Positions 24,301 through 36,200 of a stretch of 64,000 nt of DNA are shown piece after piece. A program made the translations under genes and the position numbers. Under the pieces are notes generated by a model. The model was not told the DNA's origin. It made no database searches and was given only the letters and a program-made list of their open reading frames with translations. This DNA is from Chrysoperla carnea (Eukaryota; Arthropoda; Insecta; Neuroptera; Chrysopidae). Where the stretch lies: positions 35,417,501 to 35,481,500 of the forward strand of contig NC_058341.1 of NCBI RefSeq assembly GCF_905475395.1, read 5' to 3'. The number at the start of each line of letters is the position of its first letter. Position 1 is the first letter of the stretch.

Positions 24301-24608
24301 CCCTGTGATAGCCCAACATACTCGAGGAAAATGGCCGCTAAGTAAAATAATTTTTAAATTTTTCTTTTATAGACGATTTACCACCACCTGAACAATTGAA
24401 GACTGTTAAGAAGCTAATACAGTGTGGTGTAGAAAATGGTTACATCCGAAGTGATTACATATTAATGGGGCATCGTCAAGTACGTGATACAGAATGTCCG
24501 GGTGATGCGTTATATAAAGAAATTCAAACATGGCCACATTATTCACCAACACCAAATCAATCTATAATTGAAGATCATAATATTTTAGTAAATGATATTC
24601 CAGCTTAA
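21301..24608 (+). CDS. PGRP-LB-like: PGRP-LB-like peptidoglycan amidase, copy 3
   Basis: Exons are 21301-21334, 23597-23926 and 24373-24608 (TAA), giving 199 aa. The 34-nt first exon codes MNVLLPCLLYL and joins in phase 1, exactly as in copy 2. The domain matches remembered Drosophila PGRP-LB most closely of the three: VIIHHSYIPA (His45), C53-x5-C59, FHQDDRGWNDIGYSFGVG (Tyr81), GRGWSAVGAHAPKYN, IGDWR, GHRQVRDTECPGD (His155, Cys163). All zinc and catalytic positions are present, so amidase activity is predicted. It has a 19-residue C-terminal tail after HYSP that the other copies lack. It also lacks the intron that splits copies 1 and 2 after the conserved YH motif; the two halves are one 330-nt exon here. 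The first intron is 2.26 kb. The neighbouring calmodulin-like gene converges on its 3' end. Confidence 0.92.
21639..21648 (+). promoter_or_regulatory. kappaB-like site in intron 1 of PGRP copy 3
   Basis: GGGGATTTTT fits GGGRNNYYYY and lies about 300 bp inside the first intron. Its position resembles the site in PGRP copy 1, which also lies in the presumed first intron, but the T-rich half makes a chance match likely. Confidence 0.2.
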
Positions 24609-25512
24609 TTTGTTCTAAATATATATAATATTTATTGAAAAATTTAAACTTTTTGTTATAGACGTCAGATTTTAAGCATGTTTCGTCATTCTGGCATATA
24701 AATGAACGGTTTGTGTTTGATACAAAAATGTCATCCAAGTTATATCTTTGCTTATTTATTGTAATTATAAACAATATTTTTGGATATATCACAGATTGAT
24801 GATGTGGTTGTGATGGCGAGCTAGATTTTATTAAGGTAGTTAATTTAATTTCTTCGCGTACAGCAGCAAATACTTACCTACTATAAAAAGCGTTCGCGTA
24901 TTTTATTAATTTAGCACCCATTTTGTTAATTTAGTAAAATTATTTTAAAATACTTTTTCTGTAGATAGTAAGAGGTAGATAATGCATGTCAAATTCCCAG
25001 AAAAGGACGCTTTTTTACAGCGGGCATTTTCTGCTGTACAAGCTCAATGTTTTATCAATTTTGTTCCTGTTTTATTGTGATCGTTAGAGCCTAGTATTGT
25101 AGTAAATATATTTATTTTTATAAAAATAAATTTATTCTTTATTTTAAAATATTATTCTTTAGAGCAAAATAAGGATACCGAAAAAAATTTATCGAATCAT
25201 ATAGTAGGGTATTTAAAAATTATTTCTGTCAGTTGTTATCTTCACTTGTAATTGTATACTGCGACACTTTCTTGTACATCAGATATATTTGGTGGTTGAA
25301 AAATAAAGATTAATTAATGTGTTTTAATGCCACCAAATATATCTGATAACAGCAAAGTGTCGCATTTTTTTTGACCACAAATACATCAATAACATTATAC
25401 CAAACTCACATGTAAATAACATTATTCGAAATAAATTATAAAATGAGATTTTTTAATAATAAGTTGTTTGAAGCTTAATTTATTTTATTTCTTTTATTTA
25501 AACAAAAAGTCA
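24609..25512. other. convergent intergenic region with hairpin
   Basis: About 900 bp between the stops of PGRP copy 3 (plus) and the calmodulin-like gene (minus). It should hold both 3' UTRs. TTTATT at 25484-25489 and 25493-25498 reads AATAAA on the minus strand, just past that gene's stop. No canonical AATAAA follows the PGRP stop closely. Confidence 0.5.
25260..25364. repeat. 105-nt inverted repeat (hairpin)
   Basis: TGCGACACTTTCTTGTAC plus ATCAGATATATTTGGTGG pairs with CCACCAAATATATCTGAT plus the mirror end AAAGTGTCGCA. Arms are about 35 nt around an approximately 35-nt loop, with the central 18 bp and the terminal 11 bp perfect. It could be a MITE or a small-RNA hairpin. Confidence 0.7.
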
Positions 25513-28064
25513 TTATTCATAATCTTCATCACTATTTCCATTTCCTGGCTCACCTAGTGCAGTTACAAATTCTGTAAAACCAACAATGAATAATAAGTTT
25601 TGAAGTTTTTAATTTGCCGGAATTGTACGTATGTCATCCGAACAAGTTTCAAAAAGGAAAGGATTTTGTGGTGAATAAGATCTATTTAAACATATTTTTA
25701 CTATTTTGCAATAGGCAGACATATTTCTAGTCTTTGATATTCAAATAGAATTTGAACACCACAAGATTTTCTGATAACAGAATAAAACATTTTCAGGAGC
25801 TCGTAAAAGAGAAGGAAGCATTTTTATTTGAGAATCAAATTTTTACTATTATGTACCTACCATTAAAGTCAATACGGCCATCACCATCCACATCAACTTC
25901 TTCGATCATATCTTCAACTAGAAATGAAAGTTAGAAAAATTATAAGCCTATAGCAGCCCGCATCATTGAAAATTTACAATATATAGAAAATTACACTTAT
26001 AACTTGATTACAATGCCAAATATCGAATCTTAGTTATTCACGATAGTCTCGATAAAACAATGAAACATTGTGTGAAAATGATCAGAATCGGTCAAGCCGT
26101 TCAGAAGTAACCCGTTCTCCAATTACAGTTTTACTAAGTTTAAAAACAACTTAAGTCAGTTTTAAATTTAAGTCCGCTGTCCGCGATGACAAATTGAGGG
26201 TGTCACCAGAAGACTTCACTTGACCTGATCCTCTTTTCAATTATCATTTTCTACTAAAATTTACGTAAATAATTGAATTCAGCCTTGAATTTAAGATTAC
26301 CCCGAGGGATAAACTGTTCTGAATGAATACCCTACATACCATTAAAATTTACCTAGAATTCGATTTAAAACAAATTCAGATGCAAGAGTTTCATTGAGGA
26401 ATTTAATTCAAACCTACTTTCTTGTTCAGTCAAATCTTCGCCCATACATTGTAAAACAACTCGTAAATCTGATGAACTGATATATCCACGATCATACTTA
26501 TCAAACACACGAAATGCATCTTGCAAATCTTGCAATTCCTGAGCTGCAACATTTGATCCTTTATCTGTAGTTTCAACATTTCCAACCATAGCAACAAATT
26601 CCTCAATACTTATACAGCCATCACCTTTATGTAATTATTAAATTTAATCAAGCTCATTTCATTCAAATTTCCAGACTCTTTCAAAAATAGTTATCAAATA
26701 GTTAGAACTGCCGTTTATCTACTTAAAACTACATGTGACAGTTATATCCCTAAATGTTCATTTAGCTTGTATATCAGCTAAATAGACATTTAGGGATACT
26801 TGGACTTATTTCTGGACAAGATAGTTCCGGGCATGATATATTACTAAATCAAGTTTTTATATATTTAATTCTCTTTAAGAAGCCTATTCTTGACCAAATA
26901 ATATGATTGTAGTATATTTTTGCATACCATCAACATCCAATTCCTGTATGATTCTTTGTAATTCATCTTTTCTGGTAAACTGTCTTAAACCTTTCATGAC
27001 AGATCCCAGTTCCTCTTTTGTAATCCTACCATTTCCATCTTTATCAAATAGACGGAAAGATTCTTGAAATTCTAAAAATTTATAATAGATAAGTAAGTTT
27101 ACATATATTTTTATTTTGTAATAATAGCAAAACGGTATGAGATATCAATGTGGATTCTTCTTAATTTTAGACATAGGATCATTATAAAACAAAATTTCAA
27201 ATACTATTTTACATATACCTTTCATTTGTTTTTTTGTTACACCTAAAACTTGGGTATTAGTTAAATCAGTTTGTTTTTTATTTCCATCAAGAAAACTTAA
27301 ATCTTCTGTTTGTACTTCAGAATATTGTGCCTCATTTGTTGTTATTTGTTGTTCATCGCGATGGTTTATATCTGCTGTAATTAGTCCAGAATACTGTGGT
27401 TCGTCTCTCGCAATTTGTTCAAAATTTAATAATTTTTCACTTTTATTTGAAATATCTCTTTCAATTTGTACGTTTTTGTCATTATTCTGCAAAAAGATAA
27501 AAATTGAAATGTTAATCGATGCTTAATTTTACACATAATTTTTTTGGCGGATAATTTAGGCATGTGCCAAAAATAGTGGCGTATATATTTCCAAAATATT
27601 GAAATGTTATTCTTATGGACAAGGTAAACTAAGAATAAGGTATAACATCTCAATCGATATTTACAGCCCATGTTTTAAACGACTTATCAAAAATATTTCT
27701 CTGAATTATTATACATTTAGTATAAGTAAAGCGTATTTTGAGTCGACATACCAAATTTCCAAATTTACGAACAAGCGGTTTTACGTTTTCTTCGTAAAAG
27801 TTGGTATCCATTTTCAAAATCCAAGTTTATTTAAATAAATATTTGTATTTTTTGTACTTACTAGTATTTATAGGTTTCGAAAATCAATGTATTATTTTGC
27901 ACCTCCGTATACAAGAATACTACAAGAAACACCGTTGTTGCATGATCTTATTAGAATGAAACTTGTCTTACACAATTTTATTACTGTGAGTTAATGACTT
28001 CTTAGTTATTTTTCTAATTAAAAAAAAAGGAAAGGAAGGGATAAAATTTTTTTCACCTTACCAT
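25513..28064 (-). CDS. calmodulin-like EF-hand protein with long N-terminal extension, gene A
   Basis: Minus-strand exons are 28062-28064 (ATG only, tentative), 27219-27486, 26928-27071, 26418-26624, 25861-25917 and 25513-25571 (TAA); joined they give 245 aa in frame. Residues 1-90 are polar, Q/N/E/D-rich and probably disordered. After QVLGVTKKQMKG a calmodulin fold follows. EF1 loop is about 100-111 (D-K-D-G-N-G...E) and EF2 about 136-147 (D-V-D-G-D-G...E). EF3 about 180-191 is D-K-Y-D-R-G-Y-I-S-S-S-D, lacking the acidic residues at loop positions 3 and 5 and with Asp for Glu at 12, so probably not calcium-binding. EF4 about 216-227 is canonical. The short tail ends GNGNSDEDYE. Insect genomes often label such proteins neo-calmodulin-like; partners are unknown. 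The ATG exon ends in ATG|gtaagg and was chosen only because its phase fits. Confidence 0.85.
26745..26798. ncRNA. intronic hairpin, possible small-RNA precursor
   Basis: TATCCCTAAATGTTCATTTAGCT, written in halves as TATCCCTAAATG and TTCATTTAGCT, pairs over 23 nt with the mirror strand ending ACATTTAGGGATA with two mismatches, around an 8-nt loop. It lies in the intron between the 144- and 207-nt exons of the calmodulin-like gene A. The size and loop are short for a classical pre-miRNA; expression is unknown. Confidence 0.35.
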
Positions 28065-29384
28065 TTATGAATTTGCAACTCAGTGAATTAAAATTTGATA
28101 ATCCGTTGTTACCGAGAAACGCATTTGTACTCCCAAAATACATCAAGAAGATCAAATCAACCAGTAAAAATTTTAAAAAATTGTTTTTTCTTTTTTTTGT
28201 GTACATGGACGCTAGCATTTATGTTCATAAAAGTAATATAATAATTTAAAATTGAAATTGGCTATTTTTAATTTAAAATAAATAATACATTTTTTTAAAT
28301 GAAATATGTTCAGTTTTGGTCCTAATTTTTGAGGCATAAAATTAATTTCAAAATAACTTGACAAAAAAGATTTAAAAGGTTCATGATAAGAAAATTCAAG
28401 GTCGATAATTTTAGATTAAAATGATTATAGTGTGCACAGTAACCTTCCGGAAAGTCAAGTACCTACCTAATTCAGATATCGCTTCAGGTATTAAACCCAT
28501 ACCACAACATTTTACTGCTCAAAAATAACTAGTGTAAAAAAAAAAGTTCGATTAATTGTACCTTGCTGTGATCACCATTTTCCTTTCAACCATTTTCAAT
28601 TTGACCTATTATGGAGTGTCGCCGTTCTTGTAGCAAATGGCTTGAGATTTAACTCCACGGTCTAGAAACCTACGTATAAAATACAGAGTTATTCAATCTA
28701 AAACTCGGACCTCCCATCGAAGAGCCATCAAATAAAAGTCGCAGCAAGTTTTTTTTAAATCGAATATATTTTAAAATTTTTACAATTCACATTTAAGATA
28801 AAGATTTTTATTTGAAGTTCAAGAATATATAATTACTTAGAATAATTCTGACATGATTTTCAAGAAATTTTTTATATTTTTCTGATCGTAAAGTTTCAAT
28901 TCTACATAATAAATCTTTACAAAAATTGTTCTAAATAATTGATTTAATAATTTTGGATACACAATTATAGGCTTTTTTTATTATAATTATATAAATATTA
29001 ATTAATATTATTTGCAACAGACAACACTTATATGAAAAATGTATTTTATTATATTTTTTTAATAATATTAATAATTACATTTATTATAACTAGTAAGAAT
29101 ATTTTGAAATAAATATATGTCTTAAAGTTCGGGTACGTACGAACCAACCAACATATTAGGGCATTTTTTAATCATTTCTCTGTCAATATTTTCATATAAG
29201 AATTCTTTAACTTGAAAAAAAATGTAAATAAGTCGAATCAAAGTTTTTTAATAAACAAATACGACCACAATTATCACTTTATAGCCTCCACCTCTCTTGA
29301 AATGCACAGTTTTCAATTTTGTTGAACGTAAAATAGTCATAATTCATTGAGTTTATCATAAAAGTTGGCCATTAATTGTTTGTC

Positions 29385-29522
29385 ATTTACTGTTTTAAAT
29401 TTTTACAGAATATTTTAGTTTATGGTTCAAAATGATCATTATAGATCTTCTCCATCTATAATCACCTATAATCATCTTGAACCATAAATTAAATATTTCT
29501 GTAAAAATTTAAAATAGTAAAT
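29385..29522. repeat. 138-bp long hairpin
   Basis: Arms of about 50 nt: the left runs ATTTACTGTTTTAAATTT...ATGGTTCAAAATGAT and the right is its near-exact reverse complement ending AAAATAGTAAAT. The central loop is about 35 nt and itself contains a small ATTATAGAT/ATCTATAAT stem. Likely a MITE; no coding capacity. Confidence 0.65.
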
Positions 29523-31917
29523 ATCAGATTAAATTTTAGTTTTTTTTTTTTTTAAATATATCTTTATAAATTATAGCTCATGTGTTATTCTGAAGTATGA
29601 GCTATATTGCTGTACAGTTTCATTAAAAACCATTCGCTAGTTTTAGCGTGAAAGCGTAACAAATGAACAAACATCCTTACTTTCACATTTATAATATATA
29701 GGGATATATAGGGATAGGAATAGGGATAGAGCATAGAGATTGATCTACAAGAAATTATTCTATGGTTAGATTGAATTAATCATTCCTGGTTGATACTCGA
29801 AGCTTATTCAATTTCTTCCATTTCTGATTCAGATATAGAAAGAAGTTTAACTGCTATATAATTTTAAATTTCCAATTTAGAGGGCCTTAGTGGTTATGAA
29901 CTTTAGTTGATTTTCAAATATTTATTTAACGTTTATTACTAGCTCACAAGTTCACTTTGGTCTTTTTGAACTGAGGCGGTTAAAAAACTTTTTTTGAGTT
30001 ATTTGCATTTTCTAAGTAAAAAAATTCGGTGTGTTTTCCACGTTCTTAAATATATATTTACATCAAAATTTTTCGACTTTTTGATAATACAGATCTCATA
30101 TTAATGGTTTTAAAAAATAATTATTGGTGGACTCCATTATTTTTGTTTTCAAATCAATTTGTTTAAAATTTGAATAAAATGTTATAATCTGCAATTATCG
30201 AATTAAATTTCAACAAAATATCTACATTTTTTTACATTCATGCAGCATAATAAATTCGTAATTTTTGGTCATGAATTTTTGATAAGTTTAAGAAAGATTG
30301 TCATATGATTATAAATTTGAAAACAAAATAATTGAAACAAGAGCTTTTTAGATGCTTTCTTTTAAATATGAATATACTTAAAGCCAAATGAAAATATCAC
30401 AGAAATATCATATCACAAAAATTATGGTCATAATAGTTTTTTTAAATTATTATCAAACTACAATTATATAAAAATAAGTAAGCATAAAATGGTAGTCGAA
30501 AAAAGGGTTTGTCTCGTGAAACATGAACTAAGAAATTTAATCAAAATATGTAAATTAAAAAAAAAAATTATTTCACTTCCTATACCTACAAACACCACCC
30601 ACTTTCAATAAAAGTGCAACTAGTTTTGAATGCTTTTTCCTTATAAACCTCAATTCTAGATAAGTTTCATCGAAATGTTTGGATGCATATTTGTTATCAA
30701 TATTTTAGAAATGAATTGAAATGACAAGGGATTCTCATAAAATGATTTTATTTTTTCAATGTGTCATCGTTAGCGCATTACATTAGCTATCGAAAATATT
30801 ATTTTTGAACGTATCTGTGTTCTTTACATCGCAAAACATTGATAAAAATTTTAGCATCATTTTACTTAGGGCATAATCGGAGACTAAAAGGGTTTTTCAC
30901 TCGATAATTCAATTTGGATTATTCATTTTAATTACGGAATAACCATCATTAAAACTAGTTTTGCATGTTAACTTTTAACAACTTATGTAATGAAAAAAAA
31001 GCTTTGAAATCCTCATATGTAGTAAACAAACTCAGTTTTTAATTAGGTACTCTGACCTAAATAATTTAAATCTATACATAACATGCAGATGGTGGTAAGA
31101 TGAAGACTCTTTATTTTTTACAACGTCAGAAATTAAAAACGAGAAATCCAAAATACAATTTCCAGGTTTTAGAAGTTGAATTTTGATTGGATTTTAAGGT
31201 CACATCTAATAGATTCATTACGAATCACTTTGTATTATTTTGAACACCAACTCCTTTGTAACAGGTGTTCAACAAAACTTTTTCTAGAAGAATTAAGCCC
31301 TTTATTCTGACCTAAAATAGGATGGTGAAATCCTGCTCTGTGACCATGGAGAGTGATATAAAGGATTAATATAATAAAGGGTATTTATATAATGATTAAA
31401 TTCTTTCAATATATTTATAAATAGATTATGATTACACATTAATGTAAAATACCCATTATCCAAAACATTTAAAGCTTTATTTAATTTCTAAAAAACATAC
31501 ACAGGTACGTTTTATTAATTAGCCATTTTAACAATAAAAACATTAATTTAGACCTTCCGTTTTACAAACAAACAAAAATATTACAAATATTTATAATAAA
31601 TTATCTCAACTATAATGAATTCAAGTTTCCTGTTGATAAATTAATCATTTGCTCTTGAATATTTTTAAATTTGATTTATATTTGTTTCATAATTACATTA
31701 GAATTATTAAATTTTGTTTTTAAAATCCAGTAATATTTCATTAGTAGAATTTCCAATTGATAATAGAACTGTGCTATGGCTCCACTAAATAAAAAAAATG
31801 AATTACAAAATCATGAAAAGATTTCTTTGATATATTAAGAAAAATAAGTTGGTTCAATCATTTTTTGGTATTTATCTCTAAAAAAGGCTCATTAAAATGA
31901 CTAAAGACACTTCAAGG

Positions 31918-32038
31918 AGAGTCTGGTTATGAAAAAGTGATTGGTGCACCTTATTTACAAAAACTTTTAAACGCGTGAGTAATATATTTTTTCTCTCCCT
32001 AACTGTTAATAAAAATGGCGAAAATCGTAACCAGACTC
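31918..32038. mobile_element. MITE-like inverted repeat
   Basis: AGAGTCTGGTTATGA at the left faces TCGTAACCAGACTCT at the right, a terminal inverted repeat of about 16 nt with one mismatch. No target duplication was recognised, so assignment is tentative. Confidence 0.4.
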
Positions 32039-33286
32039 TGAAAATGGTGATCATAAAAGCCAGCCGCACAAACGTTTTCAATATTAGGGGTATCATTCTG
32101 ATGCCTACTATAACATTATCAGAAATTCCTATCAGAAATTCTTCTAATCAGTTGATTGCGTACGTGAGACCACCTTTACAGCTTCTGCGTACTATATATT
32201 CCTTCATATACAATGGGCTTTTATCCTCCACTAAGGATAAATCGGTTGGATAAAAGTTTTGAATGATTAATCATCCGATCATGTGACAGCAAACACCATA
32301 CTTTGAAGGTACTACGTCACGTCATATGAAAGGCTATGTAAGCTTACAAAAAACATGTAAACTTGCAAATACTTGTAACTTGTATACACACAAATGATTG
32401 TATGTCATGGTTTGATGTCATTCAAGACGCCTCTACACTGTTTTAGAAGTAAATTTTAATTGGTTTTTTAAAATGTAAAATACAAAAGGAAAATACTATT
32501 TTTTTTTCAAAAAGGATAAAAACCTATTGGCAGAATGGAAATGAAACATTACTGGTTGTTCATGAATTGACACGCTTATAAGTGAATGATTAAAAAAATT
32601 CAAAATCATGCATAAGTACATCATATAAGTACGTTATATTTAGTGTTTACTAAAATTGAAGTTGGTACCCCCCGATATTCGTTGCGTGCAGTAAATTATT
32701 TAGCGCCAAACAGTAGAAATATATTTAATTTCACTCTGTATTTATTCATTATAAGAATAAGAGAAGCAAATTTTTAATATTTTCTATTTAAATAACATTA
32801 TCTTTTATGTTTAACTATTAGTGTCTAATAAATTTCAATATCCAGAATGCTAAGAGTTTCTACACAATAATGTCATCATTCATGTAGTAATATTGCCCAT
32901 ATTTTTCAGTAATTAGGAATAATTTGTGTCTTTTAGTGTGTGCAATTCATAAATAAACCACCCTTGGCGCTTGCAGTTCTACTCGCAAAAAAAGTCCAAT
33001 TGAATAAGTAATAGATACATTAAGTTGATTGATATGTTTATTATTATGCCTATTATAACATTTTATATAATATTTTAATTAATTGATATGTTTTTTTTGT
33101 TGTTGTTAAATAATTGATTTTTTCTTTTCTTGAATGGGAATTTGAAGCAAAGATTGTTTTTATTTAATTAATATATGTAAATAACATTATTCTAATTATG
33201 AAATGAGTTTTTTCTTTAATAATTAATTTTATTTAAAAATTATGATTATTTTCTGATTGGTAAAGTTTTATTTAACATCTTGTTAT

Positions 33287-36200
33287 TTATAGAGCAACAT
33301 CAATTAAATTCTCCTCATCTTCATCTTCAATTTCACAACTGTCTTCATTTCCGGGTTCACCTAATGCATGCACGAATTCTGTAAAAACAACAATTCATAT
33401 TAGTTTTGCTATAATCATATCAAATAGCAAAAGTTCTCTAAATCTCTTCAAAACAAATTGATTCAAGCAGAAAATAATGGGGTTGTCTAAAAATCGATTC
33501 GATTCAGAGCTCCAGGAATATCAAGACTCAATTTTAAAACCCAAAGATTGGTTTATAGAAAGGTTTAAGAAACTTTAAGGTTCCCTCCAAAATAAGTTTG
33601 ATCAAATACTAGCATCACCTACCATAAAAATCGATACGGCCATCACCATCGACATCTACTTCTTTGATCATATCTTCAACTAAAAAGGAAAACGCATGAA
33701 ATGAAATAAATTATAATTATTAATTAATCATTTTAATCCAAACATACTTTCTTCTTCGGATAAATCTTCTCCCAAACATTGTAAAACAGCTCGTAAATCG
33801 GATGCACTGATGTATCCACGATTATGCTTATCAAATACACGGAATGCATCTCGCAATTCTTGTTCTTCTTGTGCAGCATCACTTAATCCAATTTCCGTTG
33901 TTCCCATATTTGCAACAATATCAACAAATTCTTCAAAACTAACATTGCCATCACCTACAAGAAATTTAATTTAAATCAAGGGCCCCTAATCAAATAGCCT
34001 GTTTGTTCAAATAATGTCAAAAGAATATTTTATGTGATTAGAACTGGATTAGAGCTTTATAAAATGATAAGAAATAAAACTGTTTTAGCATTGAACATAC
34101 TACTCATACTTAAAATTTGGAAATAAATTTTCCAAATTTCGATTTTCCTTACGAGTTTTACTATTACCTTTTTTTTTGGATGGAGACGTTAAAAATTATA
34201 CATACCATCAACATCAATTTCCTGGAGCATTTGTTGTAATTCTTCCGTTCTGGCAAATTGTCCTAAGCTTCTCATGACACGTCCCAATTCCTCTTTTGTA
34301 ATACTTCCATCGCCATCTTTGTCAAATAGACGGAAAGCCTCACGAAATTCTAAAAAAAAGTTGAATTATTTTTAATAGACCGAAGAAAGACTTTTTATAG
34401 TACAAGTAATATGGCTTCGTTAATAACTACCACATTTGGAGAATTCAGTTATAAATAATAATTAAATTGTAAGTGAAAACGTATTTTTCGAGGAAGAATT
34501 TTTTCGATTTGATGTAATATGATATATTCCTTCGATAATCAATATTAATATTAAAAAAATTTGAAATATTACAAATATTTTATTTATAAGAAGCAAGATT
34601 GTAGAAAATAAATCCATCATTCCGTTTTACCATTTCATATTCACAGAGACCTAGACGTTTATATTCTCATCACGCACCTTCGTTTTTCGATCGGTTTTTT
34701 TTCAATCGGTGAACAAATTAGTTAGTACTATACCTCTCTGAAAGCTTAGCATCTTAGAATTCTGTTCCTTTTTGGCTAAAGTAGTAATTTATGTAGAGAT
34801 AGTTACATCCTATATAAAAATATACTATCCGGTATAAAAAGAAATTTTACTCTCTATAAAAAATTTCTTTTTTGAATAATTTTGTTTCTGTTTCTAAGGA
34901 AAAAAGGACATTAATATAATTGAATTTAATTATTTTATATTATTTACATAAAGTTAACCAAATAAAAACTTAGTTATCTTTATGACTGTCAGAGAAAATG
35001 TAAGAAAAGCAATCAAATAAATAAATAAAACCTCTCATTTTTAGACATTAATGACATGTAACGAAAATTAATTTCATGCGTAGGACGAGGAAAAATGTGG
35101 TTTACAATATAAATTTCAGAAAACACATTTTTAATAAAGATGGTCCTCACTAAACTTTCATTTACCTTCGAAGCTGAATTGCAGGAAAAAATTTAGGACC
35201 CATACGGTTTCATACTAAAGTTGTATTTGTGTGTAGGCATAGTTTGATATATTTTCGAATATTATAAAGACGCAGTTGGGTATCTAAACCTTGTTACATC
35301 AAAAATTCGAAATACACAAAAATTAGAAGAAAATTAAGAGTAAAATATTTGGATATATATACAGTATACACACAAATTCATGACATTTCATCACTTTAAA
35401 TGTATTTTATGGAAAAACGAGTGCAATTTGCTATAACTTTCATTATAGGAAAATATTTTTCATGATTTTAACTAACTAATTAATATTAGTTTTCCAAATT
35501 TTTCATAAGAAAATTATCCATTTAACAACTCAACGCAAAAGTTAACAGCCCATATCTAGAAAAACACCGGGTATTAAAAAATAAATAACCAGCTTTTAAA
35601 AGGCTTTCATGAGAACACATATACACGATTTAAAGATTTTCCTAAGAAAAGAAGATTTTTTTGTGTTTTGCAACTAACGTCCTTAAGTACACACGTTGTG
35701 ATTGTTTCAGATTGTAAAACGAAATGCATCATAAATAATTACTTTTTATGATACCGAAGAAATTGTACAGCCTAGATATAGTCTTAGGAAAGATTTTTCT
35801 AATTTTCTTTTTTTACAGAAAATTGTTTTAATAAAAAACAGAAAAAGCAATATTTCTTATAGAAATACAATTTTTGTTTCGTTAAGATAACATGGTTTAA
35901 TATTCAATTAACTTGAAAAATACAATTTTATCCTGTAAATGAAAGATGAAGTATGTACTTCGTAACCGTTTAATTAACATCACCATTTTTATTATAATCG
36001 TTTGTATAAAATACACACAAATTACAAGCAATAAAATGATGTAGAATCTAAAGAAAACGGCTGTCTGTATCTCAATATAATTTTAATTATTTTATTTTTT
36101 ACTCTACGAATATACAGTGTGTCCAAATTCTGCATGGCCTAGAACGTAATATGAAATAACGATTTATCAATTTTTTGCATTCGTATACGAGGTTTGTCGA

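Larger units (their letters stand above)
28065..33286. other. spacer between the two calmodulin-like genes
   Basis: 5.2 kb of AT-rich DNA that should hold the promoter of gene A and the 3' UTR of gene B. TTTATT at 33267-33272 is an AATAAA on the minus strand just downstream of the gene B stop. Inverted repeats at 29385-29522 and 31918-32038 are listed separately. No coding exon was recognised. Confidence 0.5.

Noticed and set aside
36110-36130. CAGTGTGTCCAAATTCTGCATGG as a transposon end
   Set aside because: No matching inverted end or target duplication was found nearby.
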